64,000 bases of DNA from Mustela lutreola (Eukaryota; Chordata; Mammalia; Carnivora; Mustelidae), in assembly GCF_030435805.1 (NCBI RefSeq), contig NC_081305.1, positions 50,440,001 to 50,504,000 of the forward strand, read 5' to 3'. Positions 11,491 to 20,735 of the stretch are shown piece after piece (within the stretch, counting starts at the first letter, position 1; every line of letters starts with the position of its first letter). Below the pieces are notes generated by a model. The model saw only the letters and a program-made list of their open reading frames with translations. It was not told the origin of the DNA and did no database searches. The translations under genes were made by a program, and so were the position numbers.

Positions 11491-14196
11491 CCTACAAATA
11501 GCCATCACAGTCGGGGTGGCGTAGTTCCTCTTAACGTTAGTCTGACTCGTTCGCCTCTGACCTGAGCCAAGCTCTCAGCAAGGGAAGGGTGGCCAGCCTG
11601 GGCTCAGGAGAGAGGACTCCTGAGTGCTCTGCCCCATCTGGAGCAGGGACAGCTGATCAGGTGGGACACCTGCTCCAGTGAAAAGAAGTGCCGCGCGTCT
11701 AGGCAGTGAGGTCGCTGGGGAGCAGACACAGTTTAGGGGAAACTGAAAAACCCACATTTCTTCCATCTTGGGGGCTTGGTGGGAAGAGGAGGGAGAGGGT
11801 AGAAAAGCAGACGTTGTGGACTAGTCATTCCTTCTTGACCCTCCAACACCGTCAACCACAGAAGTCAAGGCTCAGGACAAGGGTGCAGGGACTTTCCCAC
11901 AGGATGAATGTCCCTCATGTTCCATGGCCCCTGAGCGCCACCTAGAGGCCAAACTATGTTTAGCACTCCTGGTGGCTTAGCGTGGTAAAGCAGAGAGGGA
12001 GGGTCCACCTTGCCGGGGGGACTTCCCCCAGTTCCCCTGAGGTGTGCCCAGGGCAGGAACATTGGGAGGCCTCAGTAGACCTGTCATGGCAGGAGGAGAG
12101 ATCCCACCTGGGCCAGGCTTCGTGGGGCAGGAGCGGGTGTCCAGACACATCCACTGAACCCCTGGGACAAAGGGGACATTGAGATGACCAGAAGGGCCCC
12201 CAGGTCCCCAGGGAGCACAGAAAGGCTGGGCCCTGTGACCTGGGGGCACAGACATCAGCTGAGCCTCCAGGGTTTGTGGGCGAGCAAACCCCACAGGACT
12301 GCCCCCCGACACACCCAGGGACCAGCAGGAGGGTGCAGAGGAGCTGCTCCCTCCACCTGGGACACCATCCTGGGAAAGATGGTAAAAAGATGCAGGAGTG
12401 TTTACAAAGATCGGGAGTGACTGTGCATGTATGTGTAAATGTGTGTGTGGGGTGTGTGCATGTGTCCCCCCCTTAAGAGGGGGTAGCTCCTGAGTGAGAC
12501 CAGGCCACTGATAGACATAGACATTATATTTCTTTTGCTGAACACCACTGCATCTTGGTCACACATACACACACACACACACCCTAACACACACCCATGA
12601 TGCCACGTTCACTTACATGTACGCTCTGTAACTTCTCCAGGTTCGAATTTCCTAATGAATGGTTTCCAACATTTCTTCGATGAAATAATGCAGCGTCTGT
12701 GCTGTCGTTATCATTGCTCCCACGGTTCTCAAGCATGTATATCATTTGTTTCTCTTTCGCAGCATGAGCAATCATCCGGAGGCCTTCCTTCAACTCCTTT
12801 TTCTCTGAAATACACCAAAGGCATGCTTGCACCATGTGGACTTCCACAGCACCCTCTCGTGGTTTGTAGCATGTCCTGCTGAGCCCTTGCCCTGTCCCCA
12901 AGTTCCTGCTCAGCTGCTAAGTACCTCCTGCTCCCTCTGGCATCACCTTCCTGCCTGGACAAGGTCACCTAAGCAGGGGTCACAGACTGGGAGGCGGTCA
13001 GTGCCAACACCTATCTCTATAGGGCTGAGTTTCAGCAGAGCGTCACCACCCTTTCCTCTTGCTTCTTTGGGAATCGAGGGTGGTTGCTTTCACATTGAAA
13101 TAGAAGTGCCTTTCTGGGGAGAGTGCCCTGACCCCGGGCCCCAGGTTCCCTGCTGCAGGTGTGTGCAGGGGTCACTCTCTGTGGGAGCCACATGGCCTCT
13201 GAACCCACGGGGCTGCTCCTAGGCCGTGTCCATGGCAGAGCCCATAGCCTTCTGTTTCTTCGAGGCTGGGGAAACAGAGGTCAGGGCATCAGGCATGTGG
13301 TTTTAGGTCAAGAACCATAGAGCACATGGGCCTTGATGCCCGGAGGGATGGCAGACATAGAGATTTTGATTCTCTTGTCATGGAAAAACAGTGGTGACAG
13401 GGGCTGGGTCTGCCTTGGGCTTGTGCACTAGTTCTGGGCAGAGCCCCACATCTCTGCCCCCAGTCCAGGAGCACACCACAGACCTCTCCTCTGTTCCTAT
13501 CAGACCTCACCTTGCTGACCCCAGGACCCTGAAGCAGTCCCTTCCCCAGGACTCAAGCTCTGCCAAGGAACCTACCAGGTGTCTGTGGCTCAGCCAGCCA
13601 CTCTCCTGGGCTCTGACCATGAAAGGCCCAGGACTTTCCCTTGCCTACCTCCTCCTCCTGTGAAGTCAGTATGGATCTTAGAAGCCCCAGGACATGTTCA
13701 GGTCCTCAGCCTTCCTTGCTAGGGTGAGCAGTTGGTGCAGAATACCAGATGAGGCCACTGGACATATCAGAATCCAGTGGCTGCTTTCAGTCCCTTCAGG
13801 AACTGAGCCCTAGTAGAAACTGTGAAAGGAACATAGGGTTTGCTGAAATGTAAAGGCCAGTAGAACTATTGGAGAAGCTACTGAAAATCAAGGACATGCA
13901 AAAGCCCCAGTTGCTAGAGGCTTGGGAGGGAGGGGAACAGACAGGGAGGAGAGGATGCTATGACTGCGTATTGTTGTCCTGGATGGGGCTCCAAACCACC
14001 TCCCCTCATCACAGTCCCTGTGTTCAGTGTCATAAATGGACCCTGGGAGGCCCACGGGGGTCCAGATGAGAATGAGACCCCATCACAGCCCCAGCAGCGC
14101 AAGAAGTCCTGCCCACCAACGTTTGCACAAACAGAATTGTTTCTGGAGTTCTTTTGCATCCGTAAACTTCAGGGCTATTGGTTAGCACGGGAAATT
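11491..14196. other. Intergenic DNA between LAIR1 and the LAIR pseudogene
   Basis: GC-rich DNA with several short open frames, none of which resembles a known protein. Contains a CTCF-like site at 11935 and a small CA-repeat near 12558-12582. No exon of a leukocyte receptor was recognised on either strand. Confidence 0.5.
11935..11948 (-). promoter_or_regulatory. Candidate CTCF binding site
   Basis: The 14-mer gcgccacctagagg matches the reverse of the CTCF core (ccnctagrgggcgc type) at all but about two positions. It lies between LAIR1 and the decayed LAIR copies, a plausible place for an insulator. This is motif similarity only; short matches also occur by chance. Confidence 0.35.
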
Positions 14197-14306
14197 TCTT
14201 TTTTAAAGATCTTATTTTTAAGTAATCTCCACAGCTAACCGGACTTGAACTATGACCCTAAGATCAATAGTCACGTGTCCTACTGACTGAGCCAGCCAAG
14301 CGCCCA
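14197..14306 (-). mobile_element. Old truncated Can-SINE (minus strand)
   Basis: Diverged reversed SINE with 'aaagatcttatttttaagt' at the left and 'actgagccagccaagcgccc' at the right. It lacks the CT-rich part and belongs to an older subfamily than the 'tacttgtgatctct' copies. Confidence 0.7.
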
Positions 14307-15256
14307 GAATGGGATGTTTGACAGCATGAAAGTCCTCCCTCCCTGCCTCCTCCAGCCCCACAGCCCCGTCAGTGCCCCCTAAAGGGAGAGCCTGACCTGA
14401 CCAGCTGGGAAGCAGGGGTGAGTGCGCAGAGCACAGCTCTGAGCTGCAGGATGCAGAGGGATGCAGAGACAGGAGTATCAAGTCTGAGCGGAGCACCACC
14501 TGCCCGGGAGAGCATGAGGGATACCGCTTGAGTGTTCTCCCAAGGCGCCATCTGCCTCTCTGTGCAACCCCCCTCCCCTCCCAGAATAACATGAAGTCAT
14601 CGCAGAATTTCACGATTCCCCTTTTGCATCTGGGGAATGTATAGCTTGAGAACGGTCAGCCCGGTAGAACAAGCTAGCCAGAAAGGCCCGTTTCTGTGCT
14701 CCACACCATTTGTCTGTGGCTGTCTCTGTAACTATGTATCTTTCTCCTTGTCTGTCTGGTATCTGGGTATCTATGTGTATCTATCATCTCTTAGTATAAC
14801 TTTGTATCCAGCCTGTATCTACTTATCCCCTGAGGGATGCATCTGCCATTATCCCCAGTCCCATCCTGTCTGCGTGTGTGTGTCTACCCACTCATCATCT
14901 GCAACCTAGCGAGTCTGTGTCCAGTCCACGTGTGTATGCATGTATGTGTGTGTACTGTCTGTGCACTTTATCCCATACCATCTACCTCTATCTCTCCCTC
15001 CCTCTCCTCTCTCCGTCTGGCTCTACAATCACCAGCTAGTACTAGGTGGGTTCCATCTGGACATGGTTCAGCCTGGTTATGTCTCTCTGTGATCCAAAAG
15101 AGGAAGGGAGAGCTGAGCCTGTGCCCGCTCCCCCACTTCCTTCCTGTGAAACTATAGACACGAGCCCGCGGAGTCCTTCCTGCTCACCACCTGACCTGCA
15201 GGGCCCTGTCCTGCCACCCCAGGATAAGGACAGGCAGACCAGACCAGAGGTGGCCC
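14307..15256. other. Intergenic DNA upstream of the LAIR pseudogene
   Basis: No coding exon seen. The stretch 14700-15010 is rich in tatctatg, tgtgtatg and ctctctc motifs, that is, decayed short tandem repeats. Confidence 0.45.
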
Positions 15257-17430
15257 ATGTCCTGCAACCCCACGTGAATCCTGGACCTCGGTGAGTGGGG
15301 AAGGCGGGGGCACAATGGGTGGAAGACTCCAGCAGGTTCTGGGCCTGCCTCAGGCAGCCTCCATCCAGGCCTGTGGCTCCCCCGGGAGGACTCTCCCTGC
15401 AGGCCCTGCTGCTCTGTGCTGGGGCCTAAGCCCATCGTGCAGGGATCACAGCCTCTGACATGCATCCCAGGCATTGGGACGGGTAAGATGGGAGCAAGGC
15501 CAGAGCAGGTGCCTGGCTAGGAGTCACCTGGGCATGGTCTGAAACCAGCTACAGGGGAGGGAAGCTCTCTCAGGGAGTTCCTGTTGACCGAGGGTGGACT
15601 GGGGACTGGCAGCACACGGACACCGCCCCCCACCCAAGGGCCCCGTGTGGCCGGCATGTTTCTCACTGGGGCTTCTCTTGCCGTGCTCTGCCTGGGCCAC
15701 GTGAGCCACACGCAGGAGGGTGAGTCCTGTGCACATGCTTCCTGATCCCCTCCCCCGGGGCAGCCCTGGATGGAGTCTGGTTCCTTCTGGGAGGGACCCA
15801 AACCCCAAGGTACACAGATGCATTCTCTCTTCAGTCCTCCCTTCACAGCTGCAAATCCCTGAAGGCCTCAAGTCCAGCAGAGCCCCCAGACGGGGATTCT
15901 CACCCACTCGACCGATCCCTTGCCTCCCCTCTCCCTGCTCTCTGAGCGCCATCGGCCAGGACCAGAGAACACAGTTGTCCTTGATTCTCTCTGAGCTTGC
16001 CCCATGTCCAGTCCCTCAGATCCTGTGGGTCCTGCCTGCACGGCTTAGGTCACCCCACACCTCCCGTGGGCTCCGTCCATGCCAGACTCCTCCATCCTCA
16101 TAGTCCTCCCGTCCCCACCACCCCTGCCATCCCCGCCTCCCTGGAAGCGTGGGGCCCTCCTGGGGCTGCTGCACATCTCTGGTCTCCTCCTGCAGGCTCT
16201 CCTGTCTTCCACTCTCTCCCTGCAGGTGAATTTAGAAAACACACACACAATGGTTTTACCTCCCAGCCTGCCCCCTTCAAGAACTGAACCAGGGCCCATG
16301 GGATCCCAGAACAGAGTCTTTCATCTGGCCCCATCTATCTCTAGCCATACCTGCCCTGCTCTGTCCGACTCTCTTACCTCAACACTTGGTTCTCTTTCTG
16401 TGTCTCGGACACGCCACACCCTGCAGCAAGACCCACGCCCACACGGGCTCTCCACCTCTAGCACCAGACCCCCTTACCTACTTGGGGAGGTAATTCCTGC
16501 TCCTCTCTCAGGAATCCTGTCCTCATCTGACATCAAGGAGCATCTCTGTATAGTGCAGGGATCTTGTCATGGGTCTGTGTGGCGTCAAGGCCTTTCTCCT
16601 CACACCATGTCACCTCCCCAAGCTGCTGTACCTGACAGAGAACATCTTGGCAATCTTTCTCTCTCTCACAGAAATGCATTCTCTGTGCAGTCTGGCCAGC
16701 AGTCTCGTGGTGGCCGCAGCAGGTCACCAGGCCTGCAGGCTCCCTTCCCTGCTTCACGGCGTCAGTGCATGGTCACTAGCACTAGGGTCACCTCTTGATG
16801 CAGGAGGGCTGCCAGAGCTCCAGCCATTGCACATGCTTGCAGAGTGAAAGGCAGAGATAAGGAAAAGGCTTAACTGCCACCCTTTAAGCTGCTGTCCGGG
16901 GAATCCCACCAATGAGGCTCCCCCATGTCATTTCACAGACATGGTCACAGGCCTGCACAGAGCAGATCTGGGATTCCAGGGGTTGTCTTTTGTACCTGAG
17001 GCTAGCCAGTGATGCTCTGCTTCACAAGGATGGAGATCCCAGATGTTGGAGGGCAGGAGCCGTCTGCATGACTTCCCTCCCACCTCACAGGGAAGGATAG
17101 GTTATTTCCTCAGAACGGACCCTGAGAGCCTGCTCTGCTTCCCTCTCAGGGGTCCTGCCCAGACCCTCCATCTGGGCAGAGCCAGGCCCTGTGATCCCCC
17201 GGGGGCAGCCTGTGACCATCGTGTGCCATGGACATGCTGGAGTTGAGATCTTCCACCTGGAGAAGGAGAGAAGACGCTCATATCAATGCGTGAGGAACCC
17301 ACTGCCCGAGACCCAGGCCAGATTCCTCATCCCGACGGCGAGTGAAGACGCTGCTGGGCTCTATCGCCACATCTACTATAAGGTGTCAGCTGGTCTGAAC
17401 ACAGCCAGCAACTGCACCTGGAGGTGACAG
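15257..17430 (+). pseudogene. LAIR pseudogene (signal, mini and Ig exons)
   Basis: Three exons of a LAIR gene survive with their original spacing. Exon 1 (15257-15290) is still exactly 34 nt with a gtgagt donor, but has an in-frame TGA at 15275-15277. Exon 2 (15684-15719) is still 36 nt and reads VLCLGHVSHTQE, close to human VLCLAQTIHTQE, but its acceptor is CG instead of AG. The Ig exon (17150-17430) is 281 nt rather than 282: one base is missing just before the WSE motif. In addition the F-strand cysteine codon is now His (LYRHIYY) and the donor is GC rather than GT. No transmembrane or tail exon follows in the expected positions. A Can-SINE lies 300 bases downstream. The copy is dead by several independent lesions; it could descend from a LAIR1 or a LAIR2-like duplicate. 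Confidence 0.88.
17012..17430 (+). repeat. Left arm of a 0.42-kb inverted duplication
   Basis: This stretch, from 'gctctgcttcacaagga' through the pseudo Ig exon, reappears as its reverse complement at 19660-20079 at high identity. The match stops at the exon end on the right. Confidence 0.85.
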
Positions 17431-17732
17431 GCGAGGTGACAGTGCTAGGCCCTCAGGTTCGCCCTGAGCTCCCAGGACCCTGCTACCTACTGTACCCTCT
17501 CTTCCAAGGCTCCCCTGCCCTCCTGCTCCGCCCCCCACAAGCCCTCTGCTTCCTCTCTCCCTCTGCACACACGTCCCTCTGGCTTCCACCCAGCATAGGT
17601 CCAGAGCCCTGGTCTCATCTGTACCCCATGAATGGTCTGGGGAGGGCACGGAGCTCGCCCTGGAGGCTGGCTGGGGAGGGGGCTTCTGGAGACTAGGTGT
17701 GCAACAGGCTCATTTTAAGAGACCACGTGCCT

Positions 17733-17929
17733 GGGGTGCCTGGGTGGCTCAGTGGGTTAAAGCCTCTGCCTTCGTCTCGGGTCGTGATCCCAGGGTCCTG
17801 GGATTGAGTCACACATCAGGCTCTCTGCTCATCAGGGAGCCTGCTTCCCTCTCTCTCTGCCTGCCTCTCTGCCTACTTGTGATCTCTGCCTGTCAAATAA
17901 ATAAATAAAATCTTTAACAAAAGAGAGAG
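17733..17929 (+). mobile_element. Can-SINE with 15-bp target-site duplication
   Basis: Complete plus-strand SINE with the mustelid-type 'ctacttgtgatctctgcctg' segment. Flanks are agagaccacgtgcct at 17718-17732 and agagaccatgtgcct at 17930-17944, one mismatch. Confidence 0.9.
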
Positions 17930-18107
17930 AGAGACCATGTGCCTTTTCACTCAGGATGGTATGAAGCTGTCCTTTCCACAGGGTCAGGGTCTGAGGGGCC
18001 CTGTCCAGGAGTCCATCCTCCACTAGGAAAGTCACATGGTCCACAGGATTCCTGACCACACCGGGGAGTGGTCTGGGGTGTGCTTGGAATGGGCTATCCC
18101 TGCCCCT

Positions 18108-18339
18108 CTGTGTGGTCAACTCTGGTGACATGCCAGAGTCAGGGTGCACTGGGGACAGTTGGACCCCCCCCCCCACGAGGAGGGAGGGCTGAGGATGGAA
18201 GCAAGGAAGGGAGCCCTTCCTTAAAGCTCTGTGTTTTTTCTCCTGCTTCTCTTCATTCTGCTGTGATTCCCACATACCGTGGGACAGATGCAGTGTCCAG
18301 GGAGTGGCCCCAGGATCCAGACCTGGGAGTATCCCCCTA
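18108..18339 (+). repeat. Direct repeat R1
   Basis: About 230 bases from 'gtcaactctggtgacatgcc' to 'cctgggagtatccccct', repeated at 19341-19579 in the same orientation with scattered mismatches. It lies inside the spacer of the inverted LAIR duplication. Confidence 0.8.
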
Positions 18340-19340
18340 GTTTATCCTGGGCCTCTGACACCCCCACCACTGACCTGGGGAGAATATGGGTGGCATGGTG
18401 GCCATGCCAGGTGTGGTCAGTGTCCAGGGCCCCCAAACCTGTGACCAGGTGAGGTGGCTCCAGCTCCACCGTATCTGTCTGTGGTCGGGGACCAGCTGCT
18501 TTGTACAGCCCCTCAGCTGAGTCAAAGCAGAGAACATGCCCTCCCATGCCTTCACATCTCCCTGTCCCCCCTTCCCTGGCGTCTAGTGGTCTCAGGAACA
18601 AGGGACACATGGAGAGAAAGAGAATAGATGGTGGGCGCTCTGGGAGGTAGGGGCTGGGCTGACGGGACAGACAGTCCCAGGAACTCAGGCTCTGCAATTC
18701 TGCCTGTGCACAAAATCCCCTGCAGACCTTGGCTCTCCCCACACTGAGCTCCTCCTGGGCTGGGGCGTCCATCCACCTGAGGCTCTGCGGGGAGTGGGGG
18801 ATGGGGTCCCTCAGCCCTGCCCTGTTTGCAGGCAGCCTGGGTCTGGGTGGGGCAGACGTCCTCCCAGCTCCCACACTAACAGCAGGGAGGGGTGTCCTCC
18901 TGACAGGGACATGCATAGCTCCTCCTCCTTGGGGGGAAGAAATGAGGTAATGACCCTGAAAGCCCCCCAGTCCCCGGAGCAGGCAGCCCCAGACTCAGGT
19001 GTAGACCACCGATCCTTACGGCTTACAGGGAGGGGCTCTACCATCCCCACTGGCTCCACAGACCTGGCCTTAAACCCACCCATCAGAGAGTGAAAGTGAA
19101 GGCTGATATTAGTCTCAAGAGGAAAGTTCAAGTGCACCACCTCTGTCCTGTCCACCCCCAATGTGTGGAGCCCCAGGAGAAGGGGTCTTCCAGGGAGAGA
19201 CCCAGAGACGGTATTGGGGAGAGAGCGGTGGGGTGGGGGGGCACATCAATGCACAGGTGCAGGTAGGGAGGCCTCTCAAACACAGTCACCTCTGTAAGAC
19301 CACAGTGACCTAAACACACACTTTCCACACCCTGAAGGGC
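18340..19340. other. Unique spacer between direct repeats
   Basis: One kilobase of GC-rich DNA between R1 and R2. The minus strand is open for 231 codons at 18221-18916, but that frame has no recognisable domain and runs across R1, so I do not call it a gene. No Ig, transmembrane or ITIM exon recognised. Confidence 0.4.
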
Positions 19341-19579
19341 CTGTGTAGTCAACTCTGGTGACAACTCTGGTGACATGCCGGAGTCAGGGTGCACTGGGGA
19401 CAGTTGGATCTCCCACGAGGAGGGAGGGCTGGGGATGGAGGCAAGGAAGGGAGCCCTTCCTTAAAGCCCTGTGTTTTTTCTCCTGTTTCTTTTCATTCTG
19501 CTGTGACTCCCACATACCGTGGGTCAGATGCAGTGTCCAGGGGGTGGCCCCAGGATCCAGACCTGGGAGTATCCCCCTG
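19341..19579 (+). repeat. Direct repeat R2
   Basis: Second copy of R1. It has a short internal duplication (aactctggtgac twice at its start) and lacks the C-run of R1. It ends about 80 bases before the inverted Ig exon. Confidence 0.8.
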
Positions 19580-19659
19580 GCTAGTGTGGGCAGTGCCGGT
19601 GTGGACCTCTGCTCTGGGCCCTCAGGTCCACCCCGAGCTCCCTGGACCCTGCCACCTGT

Positions 19660-19940
19660 CTGTCACCTCCAGGTGCAGTTGCTGGCTGTGTTCAGACCAG
19701 CTGACACCTTATAGTAGATGTGGCGATAGAGCCCAGCAGCATCTTCACTCGCCGTCGGGATGAGGAATCTGGCCTGGGTCTCGGGCAGTGGGTTCCTCAT
19801 ACATTGATATGAGCGTCTTCCCTCCTTCTCTAGGTGGAAGATCTCAACCCCAGCAGGTCCCTGGCACACGATGGTCACAGGCTGCCCCCGGGGGATCACA
19901 GGGCCTGACTCTGCCCAGATGGAGGGTCTGGGCAGGACCC
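19660..19940 (-). pseudogene. Inverted copy of the LAIR pseudo Ig exon
   Basis: Read on the minus strand this 281-nt exon starts after ctctcag with GVLPRPSIWAE and shares the two diagnostic lesions of the copy at 17150: the F-strand cysteine changed to His and the one-base deletion before WSE. It differs at a few positions (CQGPAG instead of CHGHAG) and its donor is lost altogether. The shared lesions mean the copy was made after the exon was already dead. No other LAIR exon lies beside it in this orientation. Confidence 0.88.
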
Positions 19941-20079
19941 CTGAGAGGGAAGCAGAGCAGGCTCTCAGGGTCCGTTCTGAGGAAATAACCTATCCTTTCC
20001 TGTGAGGTGGGAGGGAAGTCATGCAGATGGCTTCTGCCCTCCAACATCTGGGCTCTCCATTCTTGTGAAGAAGAGCAGG
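19660..20079 (-). repeat. Right arm of the inverted duplication
   Basis: Reverse complement of 17012-17430, with a spacer of about 2.2 kb between the arms that also holds the SINE and the R1/R2 direct repeats. Confidence 0.85.
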
Positions 20080-20099
20080 ACAGGTGTGGGGCCTGGGTG

Positions 20100-20315
20100 C
20101 TACACACTTTAGGGGCACAGGTCCTGGGCGGCAGACCCTTTAAGGGGGAGAAGGATCATGGGTTCCCCCATCCTTTCAAATACAGGGATCACAGGTCATG
20201 CATTCCTTAGGGGAATGTGGAGAGTGGTTCAAGCACCCTTTACAGTATGAGGATCACAGGACGCCCACACTTAGGAATATATAGATCATGGGTCGTGCAT
20301 CCTGTGAGGGGATGA
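20100..20315 (+). repeat. Degenerate short tandem array
   Basis: Four to five irregular units share the pattern 'gatca(c/t)(a/g)ggtc.tgcatcctt.agggga', for example near 20153, 20188, 20251 and 20282. Unit length varies from about 30 to 60 bases, so this may be a decayed minisatellite or a rearranged duplication. Confidence 0.4.
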
Positions 20316-20589
20316 AGCCCTAGCCTGAGGAGGTGACAGGAGAGCAGTGGGCCAAGTCCCCACTTCATCCCTCTGACTGCCCACAGTCCCCACAGAGCCA
20401 GGCCCCCGCAGCTCAGGGCCGCAATGAGGGGCACTCCCAGGATAGCAAAGTCACCTGGGAATGTGCCCGGGAAGTGCTGGGTGGGGTCAGGTCCTGGCAC
20501 CAAGGAGGGAAGGAGCTCCTGTCTCAGTGTCCTGGGATGGGCTAGGTCTTATATACCTGTGAGTGACTCTCCCATCCTTGTGCTTCCAG

Positions 20590-20735
20590 CCCCTGCTTCC
20601 CGGAACTACATGGTGGGGAACTGTGTGCGCATGAGCCTGGCTGGTGTGGTCTTACTGATCCTGGTGGCTATTCTGGTAGAAGCTTGGCACGGCCAGAGCA
20701 GGTCCCAATGCGGACAGAGACAAGAGGGTCCCTAG
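20590..20735 (+). pseudogene. Orphan activating-type transmembrane exon (LILRA/FCAR-like)
   Basis: A phase-1 exon after tgcttccag reads NYMVGNCVRMSLAGVV, followed by the rest of a hydrophobic helix and a short polar tail ending at TAG 20733-20735. The Asn-x-x-Arg arrangement is that of LILRA and FCAR transmembrane exons, in which the Arg pairs with the FcR gamma chain (family knowledge). The exon itself is open and its acceptor is good. No plus-strand Ig exon is found within several kilobases upstream, only the LAIR debris, so it is a fragment of a lost or rearranged receptor gene unless it is used as a distant 3' exon. Confidence 0.7.

Noticed and set aside
13391-13663. Candidate leader-like ending MKGPGLSLAYLLLL
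   Set aside because: A short hydrophobic stretch that ends in a stop with no donor site or downstream Ig exon in phase.
16079-16798. A 239-codon open frame on the plus strand
   Set aside because: Lies in the intron between pseudo exons 2 and 3 of the LAIR pseudogene; rich in Ser/Pro/Leu from CT-rich DNA and without recognisable features.
18221-18916. A 231-codon open frame on the minus strand
   Set aside because: Starts with an ATG but shows no domain, signal peptide or helix, crosses direct repeat R1, and lies in GC-rich DNA where long chance frames are common.
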